Of a stretch of 39,899 nucleotides of DNA, positions 19,233 through 28,252 are shown in pieces. The DNA is taken from assembly GCA_028282665.1 (NCBI GenBank), contig JANQHN010000097.1, positions 1-39,899 of the forward strand. The letters run 5' to 3'. The notes beneath the pieces were generated by a model. It was not told where the DNA came from. It did not search any database and was given only the letters and a program-made list of their open reading frames with translations. Made by a program: the position numbers and the translations under genes. The stretch is from Phycisphaerae bacterium. GTDB lineage: Bacteria > Planctomycetota > Phycisphaerae > UBA1845. Every line of letters begins with the position of its first letter. The first letter of the stretch is position 1.

Positions 19233-20702
19233 ATGCGTAAAGTGATTATACATAATAGCTTAGCGAATCGTCACATCCTGCGAAACAGGCGTACTGCGTT
19301 CTCGTTGGCGGAATTGATCGTTGCCGTTGGCATTTTGATCTTGATGTTGAGTCTTGCGGGTCAGGTTTTTAGCCTCACAGCCCGATCAACAGGACAGGCG
19401 GCCGCTTTGACGGACGTGCATCAGAACCTTCGCGCGTTTGAACGGACCTTGCGGGATGACTTGCGTTCGGTCAGACCTGGAGAGTCTGTACTGTTCATCC
19501 AGGCCCGCCCGGTGAAAGCCTACTGGCAACAAGCGGGGATTGACGCGGACGATGATAATGATCCGCTCAACGGCTACCCTCATCCTCAGGATCCCGAGCG
19601 AGAGTGCGTGACCTGCGATAACGTACTTGCCCCGCCGCGGGCGGATAAGATGATGTTTTTCGCTCCCCGTAAAACAAACAGCGCGGTATTTGAAAATACG
19701 ACCGCGCAAGCGCAGCAAATTGTTTATGCGCACGGCAATCTGGGGGAATACATTTCCGGTGGCCAGGGTAAATTGACTTTTGATTCCAATCCGGACGCAT
19801 TTCCGTTGTTGAATTCGCAGGATGCGAGTCCGGTTGCGGCTAGCACGTGGCATTTGGCTCGTCGCAATCTTTTGCTGATGCCTGTCGAACCTCCTTCGGC
19901 CGATGTTAATGGCCTTCGTTGGGCGAATAGCTTGTGGGAAGACGGTGAAGGTGGTGACGACACGATCAGCGTGCTCAAGGGCACCGTCGATGTGGTCGGC
20001 AACTTTTCATTCGAGAACTTGGTGCTGCAACCTGCGGATCCGGGTTTGATACCTTTGCAGCTTCCTCAAGCTTTTTATGACTCGACCGGTACGATAACGC
20101 CGCTCTACTCGCGTAGCTCACTCGATCTTACTCCGCCGGCGAGGAAGGCGTCGACGCTTGGGCACTATTTTTTGCCGAATTGCGCTTCGTTCAAAGTCGA
20201 GTGGGCGCTCGATCCGAACAGCACATTTGTGGGGGGGCGGTTAGATTACGAGCGGGAGCTTATCTGGATCGATCCGGGCGGAGGTGTGTGGGTGGACGAT
20301 CAAGAGTACAACCCGCTTAGGGAGTTGGAGGCGGCCTTTGCGGATGCATCGCAGAACGGGCCTGGCGATCGTTTCCTCAAACTTCGCGAACTGCTGGCGA
20401 CCGGCGTTAATTCGCCGCAAAACGCCGCGACCGGTTTTGACGGTCTTCAAGAGTACACGTTGCTTTCGCGTTTCCGGGATAATCCCGAGTGGCGCTTTGA
20501 TGAGGATGGCGGCAAGACATACACAAACGTCTTTCTAGCCAACCGTGCCGACGCGGGTGTGTATCAAGACACAGGCCGAATCGAGCTGCTGTCGGAGGAT
20601 ATTTTTCCGGCGGCCATCCGTGTGACGGTCGACGTGTATGACAGCGATAACCGGCTTGAAAGACCTGTCCGTCACGTGATGGTCGTACCGGTCGGTCGCT
20701 AA
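19233..20702 (+). CDS. GspJ-like minor pseudopilin
   Basis: RRTA/FSLAELIVAVGILILMLSLAGQVFSLTARSTGQAAALTDVHQNLRAFERTLRDDLRSV; ATG 19233 assumed (ORF extends upstream to 19212). Confidence 0.75.
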   Translation: MRKVIIHNSLANRHILRNRRTAFSLAELIVAVGILILMLSLAGQVFSLTARSTGQAAALTDVHQNLRAFERTLRDDLRSVRPGESVLFIQARPVKAYWQQAGIDADDDNDPLNGYPHPQDPERECVTCDNVLAPPRADKMMFFAPRKTNSAVFENTTAQAQQIVYAHGNLGEYISGGQGKLTFDSNPDAFPLLNSQDASPVAASTWHLARRNLLLMPVEPPSADVNGLRWANSLWEDGEGGDDTISVLKGTVDVVGNFSFENLVLQPADPGLIPLQLPQAFYDSTGTITPLYSRSSLDLTPPARKASTLGHYFLPNCASFKVEWALDPNSTFVGGRLDYERELIWIDPGGGVWVDDQEYNPLRELEAAFADASQNGPGDRFLKLRELLATGVNSPQNAATGFDGLQEYTLLSRFRDNPEWRFDEDGGKTYTNVFLANRADAGVYQDTGRIELLSEDIFPAAIRVTVDVYDSDNRLERPVRHVMVVPVGR

Positions 20703-20845
20703 CCGGGCGGTTGTGCCCCCAGTTGGCATTGAATTCGCGCGGCCGGCAGGTCTTGGGGAGTGGGTAGAGATGGGTATGTTTAGATGCCCGAGCCAAAGAT
20801 TGAACTATCATCGGTTTTAGCCGTTTTTGTCTGAGGATTGGTAGT

Positions 20846-23800
20846 ATGACGATCAGGTTGAAGAGAAAGCAGCGGTTCGCTCGCAGGCTCGCCCATGGTA
20901 CGCGTCGGCGGGGTTCGGTGCTGATTCTTGTCACCGCCCTGCTTGGCATGTTGTTTGTGATGGGCGTGGCTTTTATGGGCACGATGAACTTCTACGCTGA
21001 AACGATCGACTCCGAACGTAGTCAGGCCGGCACGGAGGGCGCGGTGGACGGCGTTTTCGAAGAGATCGGGACGTTGCTGGCTGCCAACCTGGTTCCGAAT
21101 AAGAGCGTGCCGTTCGGTGCGGGTGATCTTTATGGTGGTTCCGCGGTTGCGTTTGCGGAATTGCCAGGCTACCACAATATCTTCAGTTCGCTTGAACCCG
21201 ATGCCGGTGTTTTTCAAAGCAACGGGCAAGTTTACCAGTATCAAAGTTGGTTAACGGACATCCCTTCATTGCAAGAAACTCGATTCTACGGGTCGAAGTA
21301 TAAAAACGCGCCGCTGTTGATTCCCGCCGGTAGCACTGGCGCTTTCAACGGCATGCCTACGTTTGGCCTGAGTGGTGAAGACTGGATTGGTCAGCGACTG
21401 ATCGACGCCGATGGCGATGGCATTGGCGATTCATTCGAGTTTAATGTGAGCGAAGGCTTGGATTTGTCTGAGGCGCAGTTAAAAGAGCTTGCCAAAGCGC
21501 TCAACCCAGAAGGCCGTGAAGACGGCGACGTCTTCATGGGGCTTCGGATTTTGCCCCATGGCGGAATGGTAAACCTCAACGACGCGCATCCGCTGCTTGT
21601 GCAGAACATCTTTCCGTTTGACCAGGTGACGCATGGTCCGTCCCAGCCCGACGCGCGGTTCTATTCGTCGCAAACGGAAGAGCCTTTGCTGCGACGTCGT
21701 AACTTTCTTCCGCCGCGCATCGTTCCTCCATCCAAGCTTCACGGCAATATGTTCCTGGAGTCGGGGGGCGACAGTGATGGCAATGGTGATTTTTCACGAA
21801 TGTTGTTTCCGTTGAATGAGCGCGTGTTCGAGGGCGAGCATCGTTATTATCCGTTCAGCTATACTGAAATGGTTGATCCAAACGCTTCTGACGGCGCAAT
21901 GTTGTGGGGTGCGCGAATGTCGTTCGACTACATCGAGAAGCGTAACCAGGATTCGCTTTGGAACGAGTATGACAGCAGGCATCTGGCAACCACGATCAGT
22001 CATGATGATTTGCTTGCCCGCGGCGCGGTCGGCCGCAAGGTACTCAACGATGACACGACGTTGCGAGAGGTTCGTCAGATCAATGTTCTTTCGGAGATGC
22101 TAGCCGTTGCGGAACAGTTGGGACCTGAAGGTGTTGATTATGTGCCCTTCGAGTACGTGCGGTACCCGTTCGATCTGGGGGATCAGGATTGCGAGAATCC
22201 CACAAACTGCAACTTGGATCCGCGTCAGGGCAGGCTTCAGTTGTCCTTGCCTTACCTGGACCGGATTGCGCCCGAGTGGCAGACCGACATTAGCGATAAA
22301 CGTTTTATCGCACACCTCATCTACGATGTGTTTGTGGTGATGCTCTATAACGCTTCCGGTGCGGAGTGGGAAGATCAGTTCAGCGAGCAGGATTCTTCGA
22401 GCTTCACTTGCGAACCCCATGAGTATGAAGTACAGGAGCCTAGTTTAGATGATCCGGATGTGACAGTTTATGCCTGTTATGATCGTCAGCTCCGCACCGT
22501 TACGGATAACTCCACCAAACCACCACAGATCAAGCCTAAGCACAATCATCGCCTTGCGAATATCACGCGGACGGCGGCCTCGTTGACGGCGAACTTGCTT
22601 GATTTTGTAGATACGGATGAGTCGCCCACGCGAATCGAATTGCGGCCGGTCGATTTCAGCTACCCCGACAGCGTGGGGCGCTGGAAGCGGCAGGATATCG
22701 CGTTCGCGCCGGCTGGCGGATTCGTGGATCGTACTTATGTCTACGGTTTGGAGCGGCAGCTCTTCATTACTGAAGTGGCGGTCGATTACGGGACGGATCC
22801 GATTGTGCCTGGCGAACCGAACGAGGGGTATGCGATTGAATTGTTCAATCCCAATGACGCTACGTTGACCCTTGCACCCAACGTGTGGTCGGTCCGTATC
22901 AACGACGAATTTGGCGAATACGGTGGAGTGCCCGGTTCTTATTTGTACACGCTTCCCGGGTTGGAAGTGCCCGCTTACGGTCGCGTTGTTATCCGGTGGA
23001 ACCCGTTGGCTTTTTCACAGAGTGGATTTGGCATCAGTCCGTCAGCTACAATTTTGGAGGCGCCGGTTTCGCCGGCGTTGACTTTGATTGAAGGCGATAT
23101 TGTCTATTTGACACGGAAACAGGACTACCTGAATCCCATTGATGGTTCGATCGAAACCGACGAGATTGTCGTCGATCAGTTTGAGGTAAACACGGGTAAT
23201 CAGTATTTCGCGCAGATTGCTCCCGGTGTTTCCGGCCTACAGGTCTATCATTACAGCCAGGAGAGGCCTAACTTCGGCCCCCCAGACAATGACAACCCGA
23301 CCCGTCCCTGGTACGCGGCGTTGCCTGCTAAGCGCGGCTCGATTGATCATGCGAGCGAAGCTCACTCGCTGGGAGCCCCGCTAAGTGCGACTATAGATGC
23401 AGAGCGTAAACCTGTTGAAGTACGTTTTGCCGGCACCGGGGAAATGAAGACGGCGTTTCCGACTACAGGATCGCTGCTCATGCTCATGCGGTATGCGAGT
23501 CGTTCCTGGTCTGAGCGGAATTTGTATATCGATGACGATTTGATCGGTTATACGCCGCAAGTCGGAAATCTGCTTCGGAGTCGTTTGGCGTGGACGTCGC
23601 ATCTAGCTGGCAGGGAACGGACCCGCAGTACTAGCGGTGTTGGGTACACGCTCGTGGAAAGGCAAATTGACAACGGACGGATGCCGGTATTTGATCGTGG
23701 GTACAGCCATCACGAAGACCAGCGGATTTCTCAGCAGAACAAGCACAACGACGATCCTTCGGGGCAGGTGGACATTATGCCGCCTGGAGACCTCAACAAC

Positions 23801-24637
23801 CTGCCGTGGGGGCAGCTTGTGTTTGATTATTTCACGGCCTTGCCACTTTCGAGTCCCGGTCCGTATCGCGATCGGCCTTCCAGTCAGCCTGATGTGGATC
23901 ATGCTGCCGGACCTCGCGTGGATATGAATGGGTTGCGTGTACACGGTCGGATCAACATCAACGCGGCGCCCATTCCGGTATTGGCGGGATTACCCCTCAT
24001 GCCTGCCAATTCGTTTATCAACTGGCCGGTTTCCTGGCAGAGTCGTCTCGCCGCCGCGGCGGGCTTGGATACGACAAATCCTGCATTGGGTACGCCGCTG
24101 GGGTACGGTCGGGCGAAGGCGATTGTTGCCTATCGCGATCAACGCGAGTTGTTTGATCTTGGCGATACGACGGGTAATTACAGCACGTATCGTGGCTGGA
24201 AAGCTCCAAACGGCAATATGTTTTTCCGTCGTGGAACGGGCTATTTGAGCGTGGGCGAATTGTTCAATGTACGCAACCGCGATGCGACGATTGATCAAAC
24301 GACCGGTGTTTCTGAGATGCGTATGGACCGCGGCTATGCGGAGCAATCGGATTATTTGTCTGCGATAGCGACGATGGTTGTTTTGGGCGATTGGGTATCG
24401 GTGCGGTCGCATGTGTTCACGATTTATGGCGTGCTTCGCGGTGAGGCGGATCAGACAATCGGTGATAACTCGATGGATGAGTCGAGGGCCGAAGTTCTTC
24501 GGCAGCAGGATATTGACTCCCGGGCGATTCGATTCCAGGAGACTGTGGATCGACTACCGGTGTTTACGGGCGAACGATTGCCCGCGCACGTTGGCGAGCG
24601 TGTGATTTCGAGTTACAGCGATGCGCTAAACGACTAG
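20846..24637 (+). CDS. GspK-like minor pseudopilin, strongly enlarged (1263 aa)
   Basis: RRG/SVLILVTALLGMLFVMGVAFMGTMNFYAETIDSERSQAG N-terminus without Glu5; late GRININAAPIPVLAGLPLMP and AIVAYRDQRELFDLGD as in GspK. Confidence 0.8.
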   Translation: MTIRLKRKQRFARRLAHGTRRRGSVLILVTALLGMLFVMGVAFMGTMNFYAETIDSERSQAGTEGAVDGVFEEIGTLLAANLVPNKSVPFGAGDLYGGSAVAFAELPGYHNIFSSLEPDAGVFQSNGQVYQYQSWLTDIPSLQETRFYGSKYKNAPLLIPAGSTGAFNGMPTFGLSGEDWIGQRLIDADGDGIGDSFEFNVSEGLDLSEAQLKELAKALNPEGREDGDVFMGLRILPHGGMVNLNDAHPLLVQNIFPFDQVTHGPSQPDARFYSSQTEEPLLRRRNFLPPRIVPPSKLHGNMFLESGGDSDGNGDFSRMLFPLNERVFEGEHRYYPFSYTEMVDPNASDGAMLWGARMSFDYIEKRNQDSLWNEYDSRHLATTISHDDLLARGAVGRKVLNDDTTLREVRQINVLSEMLAVAEQLGPEGVDYVPFEYVRYPFDLGDQDCENPTNCNLDPRQGRLQLSLPYLDRIAPEWQTDISDKRFIAHLIYDVFVVMLYNASGAEWEDQFSEQDSSSFTCEPHEYEVQEPSLDDPDVTVYACYDRQLRTVTDNSTKPPQIKPKHNHRLANITRTAASLTANLLDFVDTDESPTRIELRPVDFSYPDSVGRWKRQDIAFAPAGGFVDRTYVYGLERQLFITEVAVDYGTDPIVPGEPNEGYAIELFNPNDATLTLAPNVWSVRINDEFGEYGGVPGSYLYTLPGLEVPAYGRVVIRWNPLAFSQSGFGISPSATILEAPVSPALTLIEGDIVYLTRKQDYLNPIDGSIETDEIVVDQFEVNTGNQYFAQIAPGVSGLQVYHYSQERPNFGPPDNDNPTRPWYAALPAKRGSIDHASEAHSLGAPLSATIDAERKPVEVRFAGTGEMKTAFPTTGSLLMLMRYASRSWSERNLYIDDDLIGYTPQVGNLLRSRLAWTSHLAGRERTRSTSGVGYTLVERQIDNGRMPVFDRGYSHHEDQRISQQNKHNDDPSGQVDIMPPGDLNNLPWGQLVFDYFTALPLSSPGPYRDRPSSQPDVDHAAGPRVDMNGLRVHGRININAAPIPVLAGLPLMPANSFINWPVSWQSRLAAAAGLDTTNPALGTPLGYGRAKAIVAYRDQRELFDLGDTTGNYSTYRGWKAPNGNMFFRRGTGYLSVGELFNVRNRDATIDQTTGVSEMRMDRGYAEQSDYLSAIATMVVLGDWVSVRSHVFTIYGVLRGEADQTIGDNSMDESRAEVLRQQDIDSRAIRFQETVDRLPVFTGERLPAHVGERVISSYSDALND

Positions 24638-24649
24638 AGCAAGCTCTAA
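24635..24649. repeat. Inverted repeat TAGAGC-AA-GCTCTA overlapping the stop codon of the GspK-like gene
   Basis: TAGAGCAAGCTCTAA vs TAGAGCGAGCTCTAA at 2083-2097. Confidence 0.6.
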
Positions 24650-24869
24650 TAACGTATAATGTTCCGGTTGCATGATGGAAAATACGCCGATGGACGTTAC
24701 AAATTAACTGAAGCTGCTTGCAGGAACGGGTTGCGGTACGCCGTTCGAAAAATTCCCAAGGTCCAGCGGTGTCCTGCAAAAAATTTAGCGGCGGATGTCA
24801 GGCATCGGTAAATCGTTCAGTTAGATACTGATAGGGGTGCTGCAAGAGTATAAAGACAATTTTCACGGC

Positions 24870-24925
24870 GAGGGACGGCAGCGCCCATTGAAACAAGTGG
24901 GGGGGCTGCCTCCCTCGTTTTTTTT
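24870..24925 (+). terminator. Strong intrinsic terminator downstream of the pseudopilin operon
   Basis: GAGGGA-C-GGCAGC-GCCCATT ... AAGTGGGGGG-GCTGCC-TCCCTC followed by TTTTTTTT. Confidence 0.8.
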
Positions 24926-25272
24926 CCGGCGACGGGTGTGTTATAGGCCTTTCCGTGGCGGAATCGATGGGGATTAGGGTTTTTCGGCTTTTTCGTAAGT
25001 GAACGATATCTGCTGGGGGACGAAAGTAAGTTTGGATTATCGGATGATTTTGAAGCCGTAAATAGCGGATTGCAGTGTCAAGAAGGTACCCCGGCAAGCC
25101 GATTGCCCTCATAGAGATACGCTTTGCATTGGTTGGTCCGCTACCCGGGCTTGGTTTATCGGGACCTTGGCAGTATTGCTTCTGCTGGATTGCAATTGGG
25201 CGTTCGTAGCGGAGGTCATTGGCCAGCTTATGTAAAGGGCCAGATTAGTATAGTCAGAAACTGGTAAACACG

Positions 25273-25301
25273 TTGGTAATGCGAAAAAACGTGGATATAA
25301 T
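25273..25301 (+). promoter_or_regulatory. Candidate sigma70 promoter (TTGGTA-N17-TATAAT)
   Basis: Consensus -10, 4/6 -35, 17-bp spacer, upstream of the Cys-rich dockerin gene. Confidence 0.5.
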
Positions 25302-25335
25302 GGGGCGAACCCTAGGAGGGGAACCGGGGTAATCG

Positions 25336-25374
25336 GTACCGTGTCGTATCGTCACCTTTTGGCGATCACGGTAC
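25336..25374 (+). promoter_or_regulatory. Stem-loop in 5' leader of the Cys-rich dockerin gene
   Basis: GTACCGTG ... CACGGTAC perfect 8-bp arms with inner ATCG/CGAT; no following T-run. Confidence 0.4.
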
Positions 25375-25439
25375 TTCCGCATTGCGAGATCATCCACCCC
25401 ACTCCCTCGCACTCTTAATCAATCGGAGTTGAAGCAACG

Positions 25440-27674
25440 ATGCGCGTACTCAACAAGTATGGTCACGTGTGGATGGTGATGTTAGGAATCGTCGTTGGCT
25501 GCCCGCTGTTTGCGATGGCGGAAACCGACGAGCCGGCACCGACGAGTCCGGAGGCAAATGGCGAAGTAGTGTTCTTGGCGGAAACGCTGACACTCGAATC
25601 GCGCTCGGATTGCAGTACGATTGGCGCGATCGAGTTTGGCGGCAGCGGTAGCAACCGTTACCGCGGCGATGCATTCCTGCTGGATCAGGATGCACTGCTT
25701 GAATCTTTCAGCATCAACCTGCGGCTTACCAACGGTCAGCAGATTGACTTGTATTTCTACGTACACGAGAAGCTCGACAGTGGTCTTTGGCAGCGTATTT
25801 GGCCTGAAGATGGCACGGAAGTGATTCTTAACGCAGTGGGTACCGGCGCGGTTGCTTCGTATTCTTCGGGTCCGGTGTTGGACGAAAACAGTCAACCGTT
25901 GCAGTTGCTGGATGGTCGTTCGTATGCGTTGGGGGTTGCGTGGGCTTCTTCCACTGTTACTTACTGGTATGACAACGTTCCGTCTAACTTCTACCCGCAA
26001 CCTTTCGAGAGGGGTCAGGTTCTCGGTGGTGCGGCCGTGAGCCTTTCACCGCCGATCCAGGATCCGGTCAACATCTTCGTGTGGAGCGGCGGCGCGTACT
26101 CGATTGAGGTTTGCTTCAGCCCGGATCCCGGCGCTTGTTGCTTTTTAGACGATTCCTGTGCGGATGATCTCGATGCGACTGGTTGCTTGGATGCCGGCGG
26201 TGAGTTTGGTGGACCGTTGACGCTTTGTGCCGATACCAGTTGCCCGTTGATCACGTGGGCGTGCTGTTTGCCCAACGGTACCTGTAACGAACTTACGCAA
26301 TTTGTCTGCGAAACCACGGAAGGTGGCGTGTGGAAAGAGAACATGGATTGTGCTGATGATCCCTGTTCGCCACGCGGTGCCTGCTGCACGGATAACGGTT
26401 GTGTGGACGATGTGACCGCTACACAGTGTACTGCCGAGCCGGAAGGCTTTTATCGCGGCGATGGCACGCTTTGCACCGACTTCCCAGGTTGCAACGCGGG
26501 CGGCTGCTGTTTTGACGATCAGTGTGTGATTCCCCTCAGCAAGACTTCCTGCGAATCGCAGGGCGGCGTGTACCTCGGTGACGCATCCCTTTGCGAGGAA
26601 ACAAGTTGTATGCCCACCGGGGCCTGCTGCATGGGTACGCAGTGCGCTGACGGAGTTTCGGAGGATGAGTGCGTCAATACGCTTTCCGGTACATACCGTG
26701 GTGCGGGGACTGAGTGCGCGACAATTACGCCTTCCTGCGGTCGCGGTGCGTGTTGCACGCCCTCAGCGGGATGCGTCGACAACATTCTCGAAAACAACTG
26801 CCTCGTGCAACTGGGCGGCATTTGGCAGGGTGATTCAACGGTTTGCGAAGAGCTTCCCCAGCTTTGCCCGGGACAGTGCTGCTGGGGGCAGCCCGATGGC
26901 GCAAATTGCAGCGAGAACTTCTCGCCGGAATTCTGTGACGAGCTTCCGTTTGGGACGTTTATCGGTTACGTCGATCAATGTACCGATGATCCCTCGCCGT
27001 GTCCGGTCGATTCCGCGGATCAGGGCGCATGCTGCATGCCGAATTCCAATTGCGTAAATTCGACGCAATCAGCTTGTCAATCGCTGGGAGGTGACTTTAG
27101 TCTGGGGATGGATTGTTCGGAAGTGCCGTGTGCTCAGTGTGATGAGCCGAGCGATTGCAACGACAGCGATCCTTGCACGACGGATGATTGCGTTGGTGGT
27201 TTCTGCGTGAATACGCCGCTGGATTGTGATGATAGCAACCCATGTACGATCGATGTTTGCAGCGGCGGCAATTGTTTGTACTTCGACGTTGCCTGCAATG
27301 ACAACAACGCCTGCACATTCGATTCGTGTGATGAAGCAACGGGTGATTGTATGCACGATCCGATCGATTGCGATGACACGATATTCTGCAATGGCATGGA
27401 GAGTTGCGTACCCGCGATCGGTTGTATTCCGGCTGAAGAATTCCCGTGCGAGCCCCGACAGGTTTGTGACGAGGGCAATGAGCAGTGTCTCGGCGGTGGG
27501 GACATGGACCAGGATGGCGACGTCGACCTGTACGATTTCGAATTGTTCATGGGTTGCTTTAACATCGCGCCGATTGCCCCCGAATGCGAGCAAGGCGACA
27601 TCAATGACGACGACGTGATTGACCTGAACGACTTTAGCATTATGGCCGGCGATCTGGTGGGACCGGCTGCGTAG
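25440..27674 (+). CDS. Exported Cys-rich repeat protein with C-terminal dockerin-like EF-hand pair
   Basis: 744 aa with signal peptide; eight GACC-type Cys modules, four CDDxxPCTxDxC units, C-term DMDQDGDVDLYDFELFMGCF ... DINDDDVIDLNDFSIMAGDL. Confidence 0.85.
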   Translation: MRVLNKYGHVWMVMLGIVVGCPLFAMAETDEPAPTSPEANGEVVFLAETLTLESRSDCSTIGAIEFGGSGSNRYRGDAFLLDQDALLESFSINLRLTNGQQIDLYFYVHEKLDSGLWQRIWPEDGTEVILNAVGTGAVASYSSGPVLDENSQPLQLLDGRSYALGVAWASSTVTYWYDNVPSNFYPQPFERGQVLGGAAVSLSPPIQDPVNIFVWSGGAYSIEVCFSPDPGACCFLDDSCADDLDATGCLDAGGEFGGPLTLCADTSCPLITWACCLPNGTCNELTQFVCETTEGGVWKENMDCADDPCSPRGACCTDNGCVDDVTATQCTAEPEGFYRGDGTLCTDFPGCNAGGCCFDDQCVIPLSKTSCESQGGVYLGDASLCEETSCMPTGACCMGTQCADGVSEDECVNTLSGTYRGAGTECATITPSCGRGACCTPSAGCVDNILENNCLVQLGGIWQGDSTVCEELPQLCPGQCCWGQPDGANCSENFSPEFCDELPFGTFIGYVDQCTDDPSPCPVDSADQGACCMPNSNCVNSTQSACQSLGGDFSLGMDCSEVPCAQCDEPSDCNDSDPCTTDDCVGGFCVNTPLDCDDSNPCTIDVCSGGNCLYFDVACNDNNACTFDSCDEATGDCMHDPIDCDDTIFCNGMESCVPAIGCIPAEEFPCEPRQVCDEGNEQCLGGGDMDQDGDVDLYDFELFMGCFNIAPIAPECEQGDINDDDVIDLNDFSIMAGDLVGPAA
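26130..27137 (+). repeat. Eight tandem Cys-rich protein repeats (G-A-C-C-x-x-x-x-x-C ... GGxxxGDGTxC...C)
   Basis: GACCFLDDSC, WACCLPNGTC, GACCTDNGC, GGCCFDDQC, GACCMGTQC, GACCTPSAGC, QCCWGQPDGANC, GACCMPNSNC. Confidence 0.85.
27501..27671 (+). other. Dockerin type I-like domain (two EF-hand-like loops)
   Basis: DMDQDGDVDLYDFELFMGCF and DINDDDVIDLNDFSIMAGDLVG. Confidence 0.8.
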
Positions 27675-27747
27675 CGTCAAAATATTTTGCAAATGTGAAC
27701 AACGGGCTGTGAGCTTCTTCGTGAGGTTTGCAGCCTTTTTCATTCCT

Positions 27748-27791
27748 GTCTGGAAACAAACAGATACCCGGTGCCCATGAAGGCTCGGGTA
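27748..27791 (-). terminator. Likely intrinsic terminator for the sigma/partner operon
   Basis: On minus strand TACCCG-A-GCC ttcatg GGC-AC-CGGGTA followed by TCTGTTTGTTTCC. Confidence 0.45.
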
Positions 27792-27828
27792 CCTGTTCGC
27801 CTACGTCGAACTGTTGGAGTTTGCCTGA

Positions 27829-28248
27829 TCAATCTTCTTCCGGCTGATTAGTGACTGTAATTGTCACCATACCTCCTTCTTCGAGGGGAGGATCGCCGGG
27901 TTTTGCGCTGAGCTCGATGTTCTCGACAGTGACCACGGCGGTCTCATCGTCTTGTTCAACCGTGATGTCAGCGCTATCAACGATGACTTCACGGCCGTCG
28001 ACTTCGGCGGTAATGAACCACGTTTTAACGAGTTCTATGCCGCCTGCTGCTGCGAATCCGACGCCCCCCAGAAGAACCACCGCCAAGGCGGCTGTGATAA
28101 CCGAGAGTTTGTTCCGTTTTCTCGACACTTGACGCTCGTGTGCTTGCATTAGGGATTCCTCCAATTCTGGATTGTGTGACGAGCCGGGCCAATCCTGGTC
28201 CCTCAAGCGACGCAGCACGCCGTTCACCGAATCGTGTTCTTTGTTCAC
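27829..28248 (-). CDS. Single-pass membrane protein, putative anti-sigma/partner of the adjacent ECF sigma factor
   Basis: 139 aa with one TM (LSVITAALAVVLLGGVGFAAAGG), starts 4 bp after the sigma gene stop; lacks the HxxxCxxC ZAS motif. Confidence 0.55.
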   Translation of the reverse strand: MNKEHDSVNGVLRRLRDQDWPGSSHNPELEESLMQAHERQVSRKRNKLSVITAALAVVLLGGVGFAAAGGIELVKTWFITAEVDGREVIVDSADITVEQDDETAVVTVENIELSAKPGDPPLEEGGMVTITVTNQPEED

Positions 28249-28252
28249 GGTG

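Noticed and set aside
26130-27137. Repeat array considered as a CRISPR or DNA satellite
   Set aside because: Periodicity is at the protein level (Cys modules of ~40 aa, variable length) with no conserved DNA direct repeats or spacers.
27709-27740. Possible plus-strand terminator GGCTG...CAGCC-TTTTT after the dockerin gene
   Set aside because: Only a 5-bp stem with a long unpaired loop; too weak to call confidently.
26015-27743. Several antisense ORFs across the Cys-rich repeat gene
   Set aside because: Produced by repetitive codon usage of the Cys-rich repeats; not independent genes.
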